Shown: one piece after another, positions 1 to 9,275 of the stretch
Layout: each line of letters begins with the position of its first letter
Position numbering within the stretch: position 1 is the stretch's first letter
Origin: JAHIVB01 sp964574705
Lineage (GTDB): Bacteria; Bacillota_I; Bacilli_A; Izemoplasmatales; Hujiaoplasmataceae
DNA length: 64,000 bases
Reading direction: 5' to 3'
NCBI GenBank assembly: GCA_964574705.1
Contig: CAZNOO010000005.1
Coordinates: forward strand, 39,440-103,439
The notes under the pieces: model-generated
Seen by the model: the letters and a program-made list of their open reading frames with translations, nothing else
Database searches by the model: none
What the model was told of the DNA's origin: nothing
Translations under genes and position numbers: made by a program

Positions 1-42
1 TTCACCCTGTGATATAATGAATGTAAGATAGAAGGTGGTATT

Positions 43-576
43 TTGGAACTGAAATTACAAACCCTTGAGACCGAAAGACTCCTCTTGAGAAAACTGAAAG
101 AAACAGATTATTTAGATTTGTTTGAAATCCGTAGCGATGAGTCCTTAAACCGTCATATTGATGTCCAAATAGAAAAAACGATAGATCAAACCCTGAAGTA
201 CATCGAAAAAATAAATGTTGGAATCGTGGATTCAAAATGGCTTTTATGGGGAGTGGAAGAAAAACTTACACACCATTTGATCGGAACCGTTTCACTTTGG
301 CAATTCAAAGATGATTATAAAGTATGTGAAATTGGTTATGTGACTCAGACGAAGTATCATGGAAAAGGGTATACAAAAGAAGCAATAGAAGCTGTGTTGA
401 CCTATGGCTTTCAGAAGTTGAAGTTAAAACAGATTAATGCCTATACAGAAATTCAAAACGAACCCAGCAATTTAATGCTTCAACGTCTTGGTTTTGTATA
501 TTTAGAAACCATCGAAGAAGAAGGATTCCATAAAAAAAGAACTTTCCATATGAACGTCTACAAAAAAAGCCATTGA
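43..576 (+). CDS. GNAT N-acetyltransferase, RimJ/RimL-like
   Basis: The 177-residue protein has the layout of ribosomal-protein-type GNAT acetyltransferases. It starts with the typical 'ETERLLLRKL' strand, has the acetyl-CoA pyrophosphate loop 'KYHGKGYT' (about residues 104-111), and ends with the 'NEPSNLMLQRLGF' segment (about 139-151). Such enzymes transfer acetyl from acetyl-CoA to an amine in the cytoplasm; the substrate cannot be told from sequence. The start is TTG at 43, chosen for the GAAGGTGG ribosome-binding site at 31-38. A TATAAT -10 box lies at 13-18, so the promoter is at the window edge. It converges on the next gene with a shared terminator. Confidence 0.85.
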   Translation: MELKLQTLETERLLLRKLKETDYLDLFEIRSDESLNRHIDVQIEKTIDQTLKYIEKINVGIVDSKWLLWGVEEKLTHHLIGTVSLWQFKDDYKVCEIGYVTQTKYHGKGYTKEAIEAVLTYGFQKLKLKQINAYTEIQNEPSNLMLQRLGFVYLETIEEEGFHKKRTFHMNVYKKSH

Positions 577-594
577 ATTTACAATGGCTTTTTT
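563..594. terminator. bidirectional rho-independent terminator
   Basis: A 13-bp inverted repeat AAAAAAGCCATTG / CAATGGCTTTTTT with a six-base loop overlaps the ends of the two convergent acetyltransferase genes. The A- and T-tracts serve both strands. Confidence 0.85.
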
Positions 595-1136
595 AATAGA
601 TAAATCCCTTTTTCGACTTCTGAAAATCCTCTGTCGAGATACATTTTGGAAAACCCTCTGTAGTTATGCTCAGGGACTTTTGAGTCTCTTGGGAGTGCAA
701 GTACAGCGTGATATCCCTGCTCAAAGAAATACGCAATAGCATGATCGAGCAATCTTGATGCAACATGTTGATTCCGATGTCTTTCTTCGATGACGAAACA
801 AATGACTAGTCCAATTTGTGAATCTTGGTATTGTTCGGGAAGACCCTCAATGATTCGTGGGTAATTCAAGACAGAAGAAGCGTTAACCCATCCGATGCAA
901 TCATCATCTTCGTATGCCAAAAATCCGTGCATTGATCCTTCGAGGATCGCGCTAATCGCGTCAGCGCGATTAAACATTGCACTCCTTCGATTCCATTCGT
1001 CCATCGTACAATTGGTGTGGTAAAACCTGCAGAAACAATTCCCCCACTCTCTCTGATGCCCGAAATTGTCGGTTTCAAATAACTGAAAGAAATCTTCTTG
1101 GTTGCTCAAATGAAGCGGTCTTATTTCAAATGACAT
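579..1136 (-). CDS. GNAT family N-acetyltransferase
   Basis: The 185-residue protein carries a C-terminal GNAT fold with the acetyl-CoA loop around 'ERHRNQHVASRLL' (about residues 117-129). The N-terminal part has a 'CFCRFYH' cysteine cluster (about 34-40), seen in a GNAT subgroup that often sits alone in Firmicutes genomes. The ATG at 1136 is preceded by a GGAGG-type site (plus-strand TCCTCC at 1142-1147). It is transcribed towards the first gene and shares its terminator. Substrate unknown. Confidence 0.8.
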   Translation of the reverse strand: MSFEIRPLHLSNQEDFFQLFETDNFGHQREWGNCFCRFYHTNCTMDEWNRRSAMFNRADAISAILEGSMHGFLAYEDDDCIGWVNASSVLNYPRIIEGLPEQYQDSQIGLVICFVIEERHRNQHVASRLLDHAIAYFFEQGYHAVLALPRDSKVPEHNYRGFSKMYLDRGFSEVEKGIYLLKKPL

Positions 1137-1265
1137 AATATCTCCTCCCTACTATAATTATACTACATCAAAAGTGTTTTGAACAGCGAACTGAAAAATG
1201 AAACTTATCTTTACGAATGTGATTTTTTCTTATATAATATTCAAGTATCTAGAAGGAGAACGACG

Positions 1266-1997
1266 ATGGACAAAGATCAAGCACTTCAAAACACCTTGAA
1301 TCCTCAAACTGAAAAAGAAGTTCAAAGAAACTTAAGGCTTGATTTGCTAAGGCAGCGAAGAACTAGAATTTCAGTGATGAGTGTGCTATTATTGGCGCTT
1401 GTTTCGACTGCGGTGTTTGGTACGCTTGAAAATCCTTTGGAATATACTTTAAGCAATATCGGAAATTTCTTCAATTACAGGTGGCTTTTTATCGTATGGG
1501 CAATTGTCACTGGGATTGCGATTCAATCAAGTATGCTTGCACTTTTTCAACTTGAGGAATATTACAAGAAAATATCCTATGTCTACGTCGGGATTTCTGT
1601 TTCAATGTTGGTGTTGACCGCAATCACACCTGCATTAAAAGACATTTATCCTTTTTGGCAAATCGTCCACACTGCTTTTTCCGGACTCCATGCTCTATTC
1701 TTGTTGTTGGCGATATTTCCATTTTTGAAAAGGACCTCCAATGAAAATCCAAGATTAAAACGAAATATCAATGTCTGGTTGATTGTAATCTGGGGCGGAG
1801 GTATTCTATCGATGGCTGTTCTGGGGAAAAGCGCCATTTTTGAACTATGGTTCTTTATCGGGATGATCTTGTTCTTGCTTTATCTTTCTTTAATACTATT
1901 TGAAGAGAAAATCGTCAAAATGAGTGTTTCATATATGAGAGATGAAGCGGATTTGAATCTTGCCATCGAAAAATTATTCATCAATAAGAAATTCTAA
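1266..1997 (+). CDS. DUF998-type integral membrane protein
   Basis: The 243-residue protein has a charged N-terminal stretch of about 38 residues followed by about six hydrophobic segments. The early motif 'NPLEYTLSNIGN' matches the DUF998 membrane family, whose function is not established. The ATG at 1266 was preferred over an upstream in-frame start at 1179 because it has AGAAGGAGA directly in front and because a TATAAT box at 1233-1238 would lie inside the longer version. Single-gene unit with its own terminator. Confidence 0.75.
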   Translation: MDKDQALQNTLNPQTEKEVQRNLRLDLLRQRRTRISVMSVLLLALVSTAVFGTLENPLEYTLSNIGNFFNYRWLFIVWAIVTGIAIQSSMLALFQLEEYYKKISYVYVGISVSMLVLTAITPALKDIYPFWQIVHTAFSGLHALFLLLAIFPFLKRTSNENPRLKRNINVWLIVIWGGGILSMAVLGKSAIFELWFFIGMILFLLYLSLILFEEKIVKMSVSYMRDEADLNLAIEKLFINKKF

Positions 1998-2012
1998 TCA
2001 AGTAGTTAAATG

Positions 2013-2059
2013 AAAGATGTTGATACACATTCAGTTTGCGGATATTACATCTTTTTTTT
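2013..2059 (+). terminator. rho-independent terminator
   Basis: AAAGATGT (2013-2020) pairs with ACATCTTT (2047-2054), followed by a T-run. It lies 16 bases after the DUF998 gene. Confidence 0.7.
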
Positions 2060-2176
2060 GTTTTCTTTAATTGAGTCTATTATTACACCCAATTGATATC
2101 TCATATTTTTGCTTAATGGTATTCATAATTAACCTGATTGTGTATAATAGAGTCATCTTTACTTTTGAGGGAATCT

Positions 2177-3388
2177 ATGAAGAAGAAATTTGTGATGCTA
2201 CTTGTATTTACTGCCCTTCAGGGACTCATACACAATATTGGACATCCAGTTACTCCAAGCCTCGTCATGGGTCTGGAAATTCCAGACTATATGTTTGGCG
2301 TTTTTTTTGCGACGATGTCGCTTGGGTTGATGATTGCAAGTCCAATCTTTGGCGCATGGGGGGATAAGCATAAAAAAAACAGATTAATCTTCTATGGATT
2401 ACTCTTTTATAGTATTGGTCAAGCCGGATTTGGAATCTCAGGAAATATGTATTGGATGGTTTTCTTCAGACTGGTTTCTGGACTTGGAGTATCGGGAATC
2501 GTTACCTTGTTTGTAAGCTATGTGATAGAGATTTCCGAAAAGGAAAACAGAGCGAAGAACCTTGCTTTATTCGCTGCGACACTGACACTTTTTGCAAGTA
2601 TTGGATATAAACTTGGCGGGTTCTTAAATAACAGTCCATATTTCATCAACTTACTGCATACAGACGTTTACGCAAACATTTTTATCATCCAAGCTGTTTT
2701 AAATACCGTCTTTGCATTTTTCATTTTGATTGCATTAAAAGAAGACAAAAAAGAGGTAACTCTCGGTAGAAGAGTAAATCTATTCAATGCTTTAAAGAAT
2801 ATGAAAAAACTAGATTTTTCATTTATTTTGTTTTTGATTGCGGTTATGTTTATATCTATGGGCGCGACAAACCTATCAAAATATATTGATGTCTATTTCA
2901 TTAAACTTAGTTACACTTCGGATCAACTTGGAAATTTCGTGATGGTCACAGGATTCGTGTCAATCTTCTCCAGTTTAATTTTGGTTCCTATTTTTGTGAA
3001 AATCAAGAAAGAACTATCAGTGATGATCTTTATTCAAATTGCAAGCGGACTCATCGTTTTGTTTGTTTTCCGTCAGTCAAGATTTCTGCTATTTATGTAC
3101 ACAGTTTATAATGTGTATGTATTGATTCGAGCCATCTATGTGCCTTTCGAACAAAATTTCATCAGTGAATACGCAGAAGAAGGGACGATGGGGACAATCA
3201 TGGGAATTCGACAATCTTTTGTTTCTGTGGGGATGATTATCGGGATGGTACTTGGCGGATTTTTATATGACTTGAAGCCTTTACTCGTCTTTGATGCTTC
3301 TGCAGCAATGTTTTTCATTGCATGTGTTTTATTTGTGGTTGTGTACCAAAGATTTAAAAATAAAGAACAGAATGAGGCAGCTGAATAA
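2177..3388 (+). CDS. MFS transporter
   Basis: The 403-residue protein has about 12 hydrophobic segments and the MFS loop-2/3 signature around 'GAWGDKHKKNRLIFYG' (about residues 60-75), placing it in the major facilitator superfamily of proton-coupled membrane transporters, drug-exporter-like in general appearance. The ATG at 2177 follows GAGGG at a good distance and an extended -10 TGTATAATAG at 2141-2150; an upstream in-frame ATG at 2138 overlaps that promoter and is rejected. Substrate unknown. Transcribed alone. Confidence 0.85.
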   Translation: MKKKFVMLLVFTALQGLIHNIGHPVTPSLVMGLEIPDYMFGVFFATMSLGLMIASPIFGAWGDKHKKNRLIFYGLLFYSIGQAGFGISGNMYWMVFFRLVSGLGVSGIVTLFVSYVIEISEKENRAKNLALFAATLTLFASIGYKLGGFLNNSPYFINLLHTDVYANIFIIQAVLNTVFAFFILIALKEDKKEVTLGRRVNLFNALKNMKKLDFSFILFLIAVMFISMGATNLSKYIDVYFIKLSYTSDQLGNFVMVTGFVSIFSSLILVPIFVKIKKELSVMIFIQIASGLIVLFVFRQSRFLLFMYTVYNVYVLIRAIYVPFEQNFISEYAEEGTMGTIMGIRQSFVSVGMIIGMVLGGFLYDLKPLLVFDASAAMFFIACVLFVVVYQRFKNKEQNEAAE

Positions 3389-3571
3389 GCTCTTCATTTT
3401 TTGTTTTGAGAATAGATTTATTGCTGGTTAGAGCGTCGAATAAAAACCTATAATTACTTTATAATTTGGAGTTTTATTTGTGAAATCTTTGTATAATTTT
3501 AAAAAGAGTAGTTCAAACAGTGGAAAATCTGGTAAAATAGCGCTTGTAGGCAAACTAGCGAGGTGGTACTT

Positions 3572-4669
3572 TTGATTAAGAAAGTCAGTAATTACAAAGA
3601 TTTGAAGACCTTTATTTACTTTGTTAAACAATTATACGGTCACGATTCAAGATATCCTTTCCCCATCTTTTTCGTCTTGAAAAAGGAACTGAAAAAAGAA
3701 GTGCTGATCGAGAAAAACTATACGGCATTACTTTCCATTCAAAACGGAGAAGTAAAAGGACGGATTTTGTACACCGTCGATTCATCGAAAAAACATAAAT
3801 CTCAGATTGGATATTTCTCGTTTTTCGATGCTTATCAAGAGGTCGAAGTCGCTAGAGAATTGTTCGAGTACATGGAAAAGGACTTGATTTCAAGGGGAAT
3901 GAAGTATGTGGAAGGAACTTTTGCCCCTTATGATCCAGATACTAGAAGAGGAATTTTGGTCGAAGGATTCGACATTGATCCAACGATTATGACATCTTAC
4001 AATGCGCCTTACTACGGTGAGTTAATTGAACATTCTGGATATTCCAAAGCGTATGACACTTTCAGTTTAGAAGCTGAAATCAGTGATACGACTGAAAAAA
4101 GAATGAATACTCTCGAAACTTATTTCGAAAAAAGATTCAACATAAGGATTGACTCCATCAGTTTTAAACATATGGACAAAGACATCCAAGACGTTCACAC
4201 GATCTTGAAAGAAGCTTCAACTGAAGTCAACTACCAAGAGGCGCCTTCGATTGAATTGATTGAAAATGTTGCTAAAAGCATGAAAATGTTCATCAATCCG
4301 GACATCATCAAAATTGCAAGAGTAGAAGAAACAAACGAACCGATTGGATTCTGTTTATGTCTTCCTGACTACAATCAAGTTTTCAGGAAAACGAAAGGCA
4401 GAATCAATCCCATTGAATTGCTTAGAGCAAAAAAAACGATTACGACCGTCAGGGGCGTAATGCAGTATGTTGTTCCAAAATATCAAAACACCGGGCTCAT
4501 TGGCGTAATGTTCAAAAAAGTATATGACAATTTTAAACCGCTTGGTATCACTCGGTTCGAAGCTGGAACAATCTTAGAAGAGAACCCCAAATCAATGGCT
4601 ACATTCTTTAAATTTGGCGGACACATTACAAAAACCTATCGGATTTATGGAAAGGAACTGACAAAATGA
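3572..4669 (+). CDS. N-acetyltransferase-fold protein, function unknown
   Basis: The protein is about 365 residues. The N-terminal half resembles a degenerate GNAT domain ('LYGHDSRYPFPIF' near residues 20-32) and the C-terminal half a second acetyltransferase-like fold, including 'PKYQNTGLIGVMFKK' around residues 308-322, where a coenzyme A loop would lie. Proteins of this size and layout are common conserved hypotheticals in Firmicutes. The TTG start at 3572 is spaced five bases after AGGTGG; a GTG at 3563 inside that site is less likely. Its ATGA stop/start overlap with the next gene implies translational coupling. Confidence 0.6.
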   Translation: MIKKVSNYKDLKTFIYFVKQLYGHDSRYPFPIFFVLKKELKKEVLIEKNYTALLSIQNGEVKGRILYTVDSSKKHKSQIGYFSFFDAYQEVEVARELFEYMEKDLISRGMKYVEGTFAPYDPDTRRGILVEGFDIDPTIMTSYNAPYYGELIEHSGYSKAYDTFSLEAEISDTTEKRMNTLETYFEKRFNIRIDSISFKHMDKDIQDVHTILKEASTEVNYQEAPSIELIENVAKSMKMFINPDIIKIARVEETNEPIGFCLCLPDYNQVFRKTKGRINPIELLRAKKTITTVRGVMQYVVPKYQNTGLIGVMFKKVYDNFKPLGITRFEAGTILEENPKSMATFFKFGGHITKTYRIYGKELTK

Positions 4670-5856
4670 ATTTCTATGACATATTGCAAATTATAGCGAT
4701 ATTTACAATTCCGCTACTGATTATCAAGTATCATCAATTTAAACTGACAAAACTCATTGGAACCATCGGAATGGCTTATTTGCTAGGTATTATCTGGTCT
4801 TTATTCGTGTTCCTCTTCAATAACATTGGGTTGACAATCGTACCGAATGAAGACATTGGACAAATCGGCGGATATGTCGCAATCTCAATCGCCATTCCTT
4901 TACTTTTATTCTCTGCGAATTTAAAAGAAGTCAGAAAACTATCTAAGACTGTATTGATTTCATTTGGATCTGTAATCGTATCAGTCATTATCGTCACGAC
5001 GATTACATATTTTGTATATGCTCGCAACCTTGTACATGGTGGAGAACTCTCAGCCATGGCGATTGGACTATATACAGGCGGAACCCCCAATCTAAATGCC
5101 TTGGCAAACATCTTCCATCTGACCGTTGAAGAGATCAGCATAGCCAACTTCTCTGATATGATGATTGGTGCGGCATTTTATGTATTCTTGCTGATGCTTT
5201 GCAAGCCACTCCTAGACAAGTTCCTCAAAACGAGTAAAAAGGAATCCTACTTGAAAAGTTCATCAGACATTCAAAACACGGAAGAATTGAATCTTAGAGA
5301 CTTAAGCCATACAAAAAAACTCTTTAAAGCTTTTCTTCTTGCATTTGGAATGGTTGTTATTGGCGCAGGAGTCGGAATTTTGATTTGGGTGCTTAACGGG
5401 TCCCAACAAGGCACGATGACCGATGTTTTAGTGCCGGCTTTAATGATTACAGTTACGATACTGGGTATCGCCGCATCCTTCTCAAAAAAAGTTCGAGAAA
5501 TCAAAGGAACCAATCTTTTAGGTCAATACATGATTCTCGTATTCTCTTTCGCAATTGCGTCCTCCATTGACCTAACAAGACTTTCAAGTACATTTGGACA
5601 AGTGATATTGCTTTACGGAATCATTACGGTAGGTGCCTTTGCACTCCACGTCGTATTTGCCAAGATATTGAAGATTGATACGGATTGCACGATGGTGACT
5701 GCGACTGCAGGTATTTATGGACCCGCATTCGTTCCGGCAGTCACAAAACAGATAAATAATGACGAATTAACGGTTCCCGGATTGATTTGTGGATCCGTCG
5801 GATATGCGATTGGAACATTTTTGGGAATCTTGCTCGGATTGCTATTTATCGTTTAA
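4666..5856 (+). CDS. DUF819 family membrane protein
   Basis: The 396-residue protein has about 11 hydrophobic segments in two halves separated by a charged loop near residues 185-215. It contains the conserved 'GLYTGGTPNLNALA' (about 137-150) and a matching C-terminal repeat element 'TATAGIYGPAFVPA' (about 345-358), both typical of the DUF819/YjcL family of inner-membrane proteins with inverted-repeat transporter-like topology. No substrate is known. It overlaps the upstream gene by four bases (ATGA) and ends in a strong terminator. Confidence 0.8.
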   Translation: MNFYDILQIIAIFTIPLLIIKYHQFKLTKLIGTIGMAYLLGIIWSLFVFLFNNIGLTIVPNEDIGQIGGYVAISIAIPLLLFSANLKEVRKLSKTVLISFGSVIVSVIIVTTITYFVYARNLVHGGELSAMAIGLYTGGTPNLNALANIFHLTVEEISIANFSDMMIGAAFYVFLLMLCKPLLDKFLKTSKKESYLKSSSDIQNTEELNLRDLSHTKKLFKAFLLAFGMVVIGAGVGILIWVLNGSQQGTMTDVLVPALMITVTILGIAASFSKKVREIKGTNLLGQYMILVFSFAIASSIDLTRLSSTFGQVILLYGIITVGAFALHVVFAKILKIDTDCTMVTATAGIYGPAFVPAVTKQINNDELTVPGLICGSVGYAIGTFLGILLGLLFIV

Positions 5857-5858
5857 AT

Positions 5859-5892
5859 CAAAAGATGAAGTCTTAATGATTTCATCTTTTTT
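5859..5892 (+). terminator. rho-independent terminator
   Basis: AAAAGATGAA / TTTCATCTTTT hairpin with a ten-base loop and T-run directly after the DUF819 stop codon. Confidence 0.8.
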
Positions 5893-5963
5893 CATGCAAT
5901 ATTCCCTCCCACTGTTTCTCAACAACTTCAAAAAGTGTATAATGAAGGTAGGTAGGTGACTCC

Positions 5964-6851
5964 ATGAAAAGAATATTATGCATTGGTGGTGCATCTTGGG
6001 ACACGATCATTCACATGGATGAGTTTCCCGAAAAGCATGCTTCAACCTTGTTCGCAAAGGAATCTTATGAGACGGTGGGATCGACTGGCGTAGGTAAAGC
6101 ATTGGCTTTAAAAAGGCTTGGTTTTGACGTCGTCTTCCATGCTGTTATCGGATTTGATGATGAAGGAAAGAAAATTATTGATTTGATGAGTCATGAAGGA
6201 ATTAAGTTTATCTATGATATTGATTCCTCTGGTACTGAAAAACATACCAATTTGATGAATGCAGAGGGCGACCGGATTTCAATCTACACAAAATCACTTT
6301 CCAGTAAAATTCAAATCAACTATCCAATCCTGCTAGAAGAAATCAAAAAGGCAGATATCATTGTTTTGAATATCATTCCCTATACGAAAACATTAATACC
6401 TTACCTCAAATATTCGAACAAGGAGATTTGGGTTGATATCCACGATTTCGACGGCATCAATCCTTACCATCAAGACTACATCAAACTCGCAACCATCTTA
6501 TTCGCGAGTTCAGAAAAGCTACCTCAACCGATCGATTTCATGATGGATCAAATTGATTCTGGGAAGCAGTTGGTTGTGGTCACAAGTGGTAAAAAAGGAT
6601 CTACTTTACTTGGTGTCAATACAGAATTTCTAAGAGAAGGAATTTTACCAGGAATTATGGCAGTAGATACCAATGGAGCCGGTGACAATTTCTTTGCTGG
6701 CTTTCTCTATGCATTTTCCAAAGAATACCCGCTTCAAAAGTGTTTAAGGATGGCAACGATTGTCGCAAGTAGCGCTGTTGAATCGAGACAAATCGTTTCA
6801 CCGAAACTGTCTGTTTCATGGCTTGAAGAAGTCTACATTGCCTTGTTTTGA
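5964..6851 (+). CDS. PfkB-family (ribokinase-like) sugar or nucleoside kinase
   Basis: The 295-residue protein starts with the family's first strand 'RILCIGGASWDTI' and carries the C-terminal signature 'DTNGAGDNFFAGFLYA' (about residues 234-249), where the Asp of GAGD is the catalytic base and the glycines form the anion hole. These cytosolic enzymes phosphorylate ribose, nucleosides or pseudouridine with ATP. The N-terminal half ('GSTGVGKALALKRLGF') fits a sugar/nucleoside binder. The ATG follows GTAGGTGA and a TATAAT at 5938-5943. A role in nucleoside salvage is suggested by the adjacent nucleotidase and purine operon, but this is inference. Confidence 0.8.
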   Translation: MKRILCIGGASWDTIIHMDEFPEKHASTLFAKESYETVGSTGVGKALALKRLGFDVVFHAVIGFDDEGKKIIDLMSHEGIKFIYDIDSSGTEKHTNLMNAEGDRISIYTKSLSSKIQINYPILLEEIKKADIIVLNIIPYTKTLIPYLKYSNKEIWVDIHDFDGINPYHQDYIKLATILFASSEKLPQPIDFMMDQIDSGKQLVVVTSGKKGSTLLGVNTEFLREGILPGIMAVDTNGAGDNFFAGFLYAFSKEYPLQKCLRMATIVASSAVESRQIVSPKLSVSWLEEVYIALF

Positions 6852-6962
6852 TTCAAAAACATACAATTGAACTCATCCAATATAAAAACTGTTTTGTTAA
6901 TTGTGAATTTTGTGATAAAATGACAGAACAGGTTTATGAGTATTTAAAGGAGATGACCCTAG

Positions 6963-8522
6963 TTGAAGGAATCTTTTGATGTAAAGATTTTCGCCATGAG
7001 CGACACACATGGAGCCTTACTCAATCAAAATTACGCAGACAACTCCAAAACGCCTTATGGCATTTCAAAACTCTACACTTATATCTTAGAAAACAGAGAC
7101 AAGGATTCTGTTTTAATTGATTGTGGAGATACCATTCAGGGCAGCCCGCTCATGTATTATCATCAACTCCATAGAAATGAATCTCAAAACCCTGTCGCAA
7201 TGGTCTATAATCATATTGGAGTCGACTATTTCATTCTAGGGAATCATGATTTAAACTACGGAAAAGACTATCTATGCAATTTTATTGGTAATTTGAATGC
7301 AAAAACGCTATCTGCGAATATTATTGAACAGAATGATACTTCCTATTTTGGGGTTCCATATGACATTATCGCCTATCCTAACGGTATAAAAATAGGATTG
7401 ATTGGATTAACGACGGATTACATTCCCAACTGGGAAAGAAAAGAAAACATTCAAGGTCTTACTTTCCTGTCTCCCATCAGTTCTTTGAAAAAATACATCG
7501 CTGAATTAAAAAAAGAAAAAGTAAATGCGATTATCGTCGCCTATCATGGTGGATTTGAAAGCGATCTTGATACGTTTGAACCTTATGTGCAAGACACGCT
7601 TGAAAATGTTGGCTCTAGAATCCTAAAACAGTTCTCAGACGACATCGATGTCTTTTTAACAGGGCACCAACATCGTTCCATTGATAAAGTTCATGGTAAC
7701 ACTGTTATCATTCAACCTTCTTCGAACGGAAAACTATTAGGAGAAATCAACCTTCACTTTGAAAAAGAAGAGAATTGGGTACTATCAAAGAAAGACCATC
7801 GATTAGTGTCTGCCTATGATTATCCTTCTGACCCCTCTGTCGAAAAACTAGTGGAGGATTTGCTAGATAAGACCAACGTCTTTTTGGATGAACCCATTGG
7901 ATTCGTTCCAGAAAATGATTTGAAAGTCACTGACACATTTGAAGCCAGACTGAAAAAACATAAAATCGTGACGTTTATAAACCAAGTCCAATTGTCCGCC
8001 ACAAAAGCGATGATCTCGGCCGCTTCGATTGGAAATGAAGTTACAGGATTCGAACAATACATCTCGGTTAGAAATGTATTAAGTACGTATGTGTATCCAA
8101 ATACGCTCACAGTTGTTAAAATCAATGGAAAGTTACTTCGAAAGGCTCTCGAGAAAAATGCAGAGTATTTTGTGTTGCAGGACGGAAAAGTAGCCTTTAA
8201 TCCAAGGTATGCCTATCCAAAAGTAGAACATTACAACTATGACATGTTTGATGGAATTGCTTACTCAATCGACCTAAGGAAACCTGTTCAATCAAGAATC
8301 GTTTCTTTGAAATATGGCGGGAGAAATGTTAGGGATACAGATGAATTCACACTTGTTCTCAATAACTACCGTGCTAGTGGCGGAGGAGAGTTCGAGATGT
8401 ATCAAGGACTTGAAATTGTCAAAGAGTTTCAGCTTGACGTTGCAGAACTGATGACTAATTACATCAGAGAAAAAAAGACGATTATTATACCGAATATTCA
8501 AAATATCAAAATCATTACCTAG
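6963..8522 (+). CDS. bifunctional metallophosphatase/5'-nucleotidase family protein
   Basis: About 519 residues. The N-terminal calcineurin-like phosphoesterase domain shows all metal-binding blocks in order: 'SDTHG' (about 13-17), 'DCGDT' (about 53-57), 'GNHD' (about 96-99), 'YHGG' and 'TGHQHR'. The C-terminal half is the 5'-nucleotidase substrate-specificity domain. Unlike UshA and CpdB there is no signal peptide, so a cytoplasmic enzyme is expected, hydrolysing nucleoside monophosphates or 2',3'-cyclic nucleotides. The start is TTG at 6963 after AAAGGAGATGA; an ATG at 6996 would cut the first metal motif. It ends in a strong terminator before the purine operon. Confidence 0.82.
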   Translation: MKESFDVKIFAMSDTHGALLNQNYADNSKTPYGISKLYTYILENRDKDSVLIDCGDTIQGSPLMYYHQLHRNESQNPVAMVYNHIGVDYFILGNHDLNYGKDYLCNFIGNLNAKTLSANIIEQNDTSYFGVPYDIIAYPNGIKIGLIGLTTDYIPNWERKENIQGLTFLSPISSLKKYIAELKKEKVNAIIVAYHGGFESDLDTFEPYVQDTLENVGSRILKQFSDDIDVFLTGHQHRSIDKVHGNTVIIQPSSNGKLLGEINLHFEKEENWVLSKKDHRLVSAYDYPSDPSVEKLVEDLLDKTNVFLDEPIGFVPENDLKVTDTFEARLKKHKIVTFINQVQLSATKAMISAASIGNEVTGFEQYISVRNVLSTYVYPNTLTVVKINGKLLRKALEKNAEYFVLQDGKVAFNPRYAYPKVEHYNYDMFDGIAYSIDLRKPVQSRIVSLKYGGRNVRDTDEFTLVLNNYRASGGGEFEMYQGLEIVKEFQLDVAELMTNYIREKKTIIIPNIQNIKIIT

Positions 8523-8546
8523 GGGAAGGGATAATTCCCCTTTTTT
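8521..8546 (+). terminator. rho-independent terminator
   Basis: GGGGAA / TTCCCC stem followed by six T residues, overlapping the stop of the nucleotidase gene. It separates that gene from the purine operon. Confidence 0.8.
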
Positions 8547-8593
8547 AACCCCAGAAATCGAAGAAAACCATAGAAAAATAGTTTTAGAAATGT

Positions 8594-8701
8594 TATAATA
8601 AATGTTACCATTTATTTCTAAGCACTGTCGGTTTTGGTAAAAAACTGTTCAAAACGCGATAAATGATTATTTTTTTATATAGCAGATGTAAGCGTTTTTT
8701 A
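8594..8701 (+). promoter_or_regulatory. promoter and possibly structured leader of the purine operon
   Basis: A TATAAT -10 box lies at 8594-8599; the -35 region is weak. The roughly 110-base leader before mocA can form an outer stem CATTTAT (8609-8615) with ATAAATG (8659-8665), enclosing a smaller GGTTTT/AAAACT hairpin, and the 3' arm is followed by a T-rich run (8671-8676). The geometry resembles a transcription attenuator. I could not match it to the purine, xanthine or molybdenum-cofactor riboswitch consensus. Confidence 0.4.
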
Positions 8702-8710
8702 GGAGGGATT

Positions 8711-9271
8711 ATGACACAAGCCGTCATCCTCGCTGGAGGATATTCCAAACGAACTGGCATCAATAAAATGAGCTTGATGTATCAGGGCATTCCTTTGATT
8801 CATCATTTGATTGACGCTTTTCTACCTGTTACTGACAAAATCATTGTGGTGTCAGGTCACTACCACGATGAATTAAAAAGCATCTTGCGTAAATATGACA
8901 CCGTTGAAATTGTTCAAAACTTTGATTATCCTAAAGGGATGTTTTCCTCCGTACAAAGAGGTGTTTTGGAAACGACAGAAGATTTCTTCATTACACCAGG
9001 AGATTACCCATTAATTAAAACCGAGACCATCAAAGCATTGCTGACTTCAAACGGTAAAATTGCCGTTCCAGTCTTTGAAGGCAGAAGAGGCCATCCGATT
9101 CTGATTCGCAAAGAATTGAAAGAAGCACTCATTCATGAAGCGCCAGAGTCTAATCTCAAAGCATTCAGGGATCGGTTTGATCCCGAGTACATTGAAGTAT
9201 TCGACTCAGGAATTTTACAAGACATAGATACAGTTGCAGATTATGAAGACTTAGTTGGAAGAAAGGAATGA
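8711..9271 (+). CDS. mocA: MocA-type molybdenum cofactor nucleotidyltransferase
   Basis: The 186-residue protein is a MobA-like NTP transferase. The nucleotide-binding loop 'LAGGYSKRTGINKM' lies at residues 7-20, 'TPGDYPL' (about 96-102) supplies the metal-binding Asp, and 'GRRGHPILI' is the conserved GHP block. MocA adds CMP to molybdopterin to make the cytosine dinucleotide cofactor used by xanthine-dehydrogenase-family hydroxylases; homologues called YgfJ/MocA sit in purine-degradation clusters. The ATG at 8711 follows AGGAGGG; an in-frame ATG at 8663 lacks a site. First gene of the operon, with the FAD-subunit gene starting 5 bases after its stop. Confidence 0.85.
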   Translation: MTQAVILAGGYSKRTGINKMSLMYQGIPLIHHLIDAFLPVTDKIIVVSGHYHDELKSILRKYDTVEIVQNFDYPKGMFSSVQRGVLETTEDFFITPGDYPLIKTETIKALLTSNGKIAVPVFEGRRGHPILIRKELKEALIHEAPESNLKAFRDRFDPEYIEVFDSGILQDIDTVADYEDLVGRKE

Positions 9272-9275
9272 AAAA

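Noticed and set aside
8600..8710. Purine, xanthine or molybdenum-cofactor riboswitch
   Set aside because: Expected from context, but I could not place the conserved core bases of any of these families, so it is reported only as an unassigned leader.
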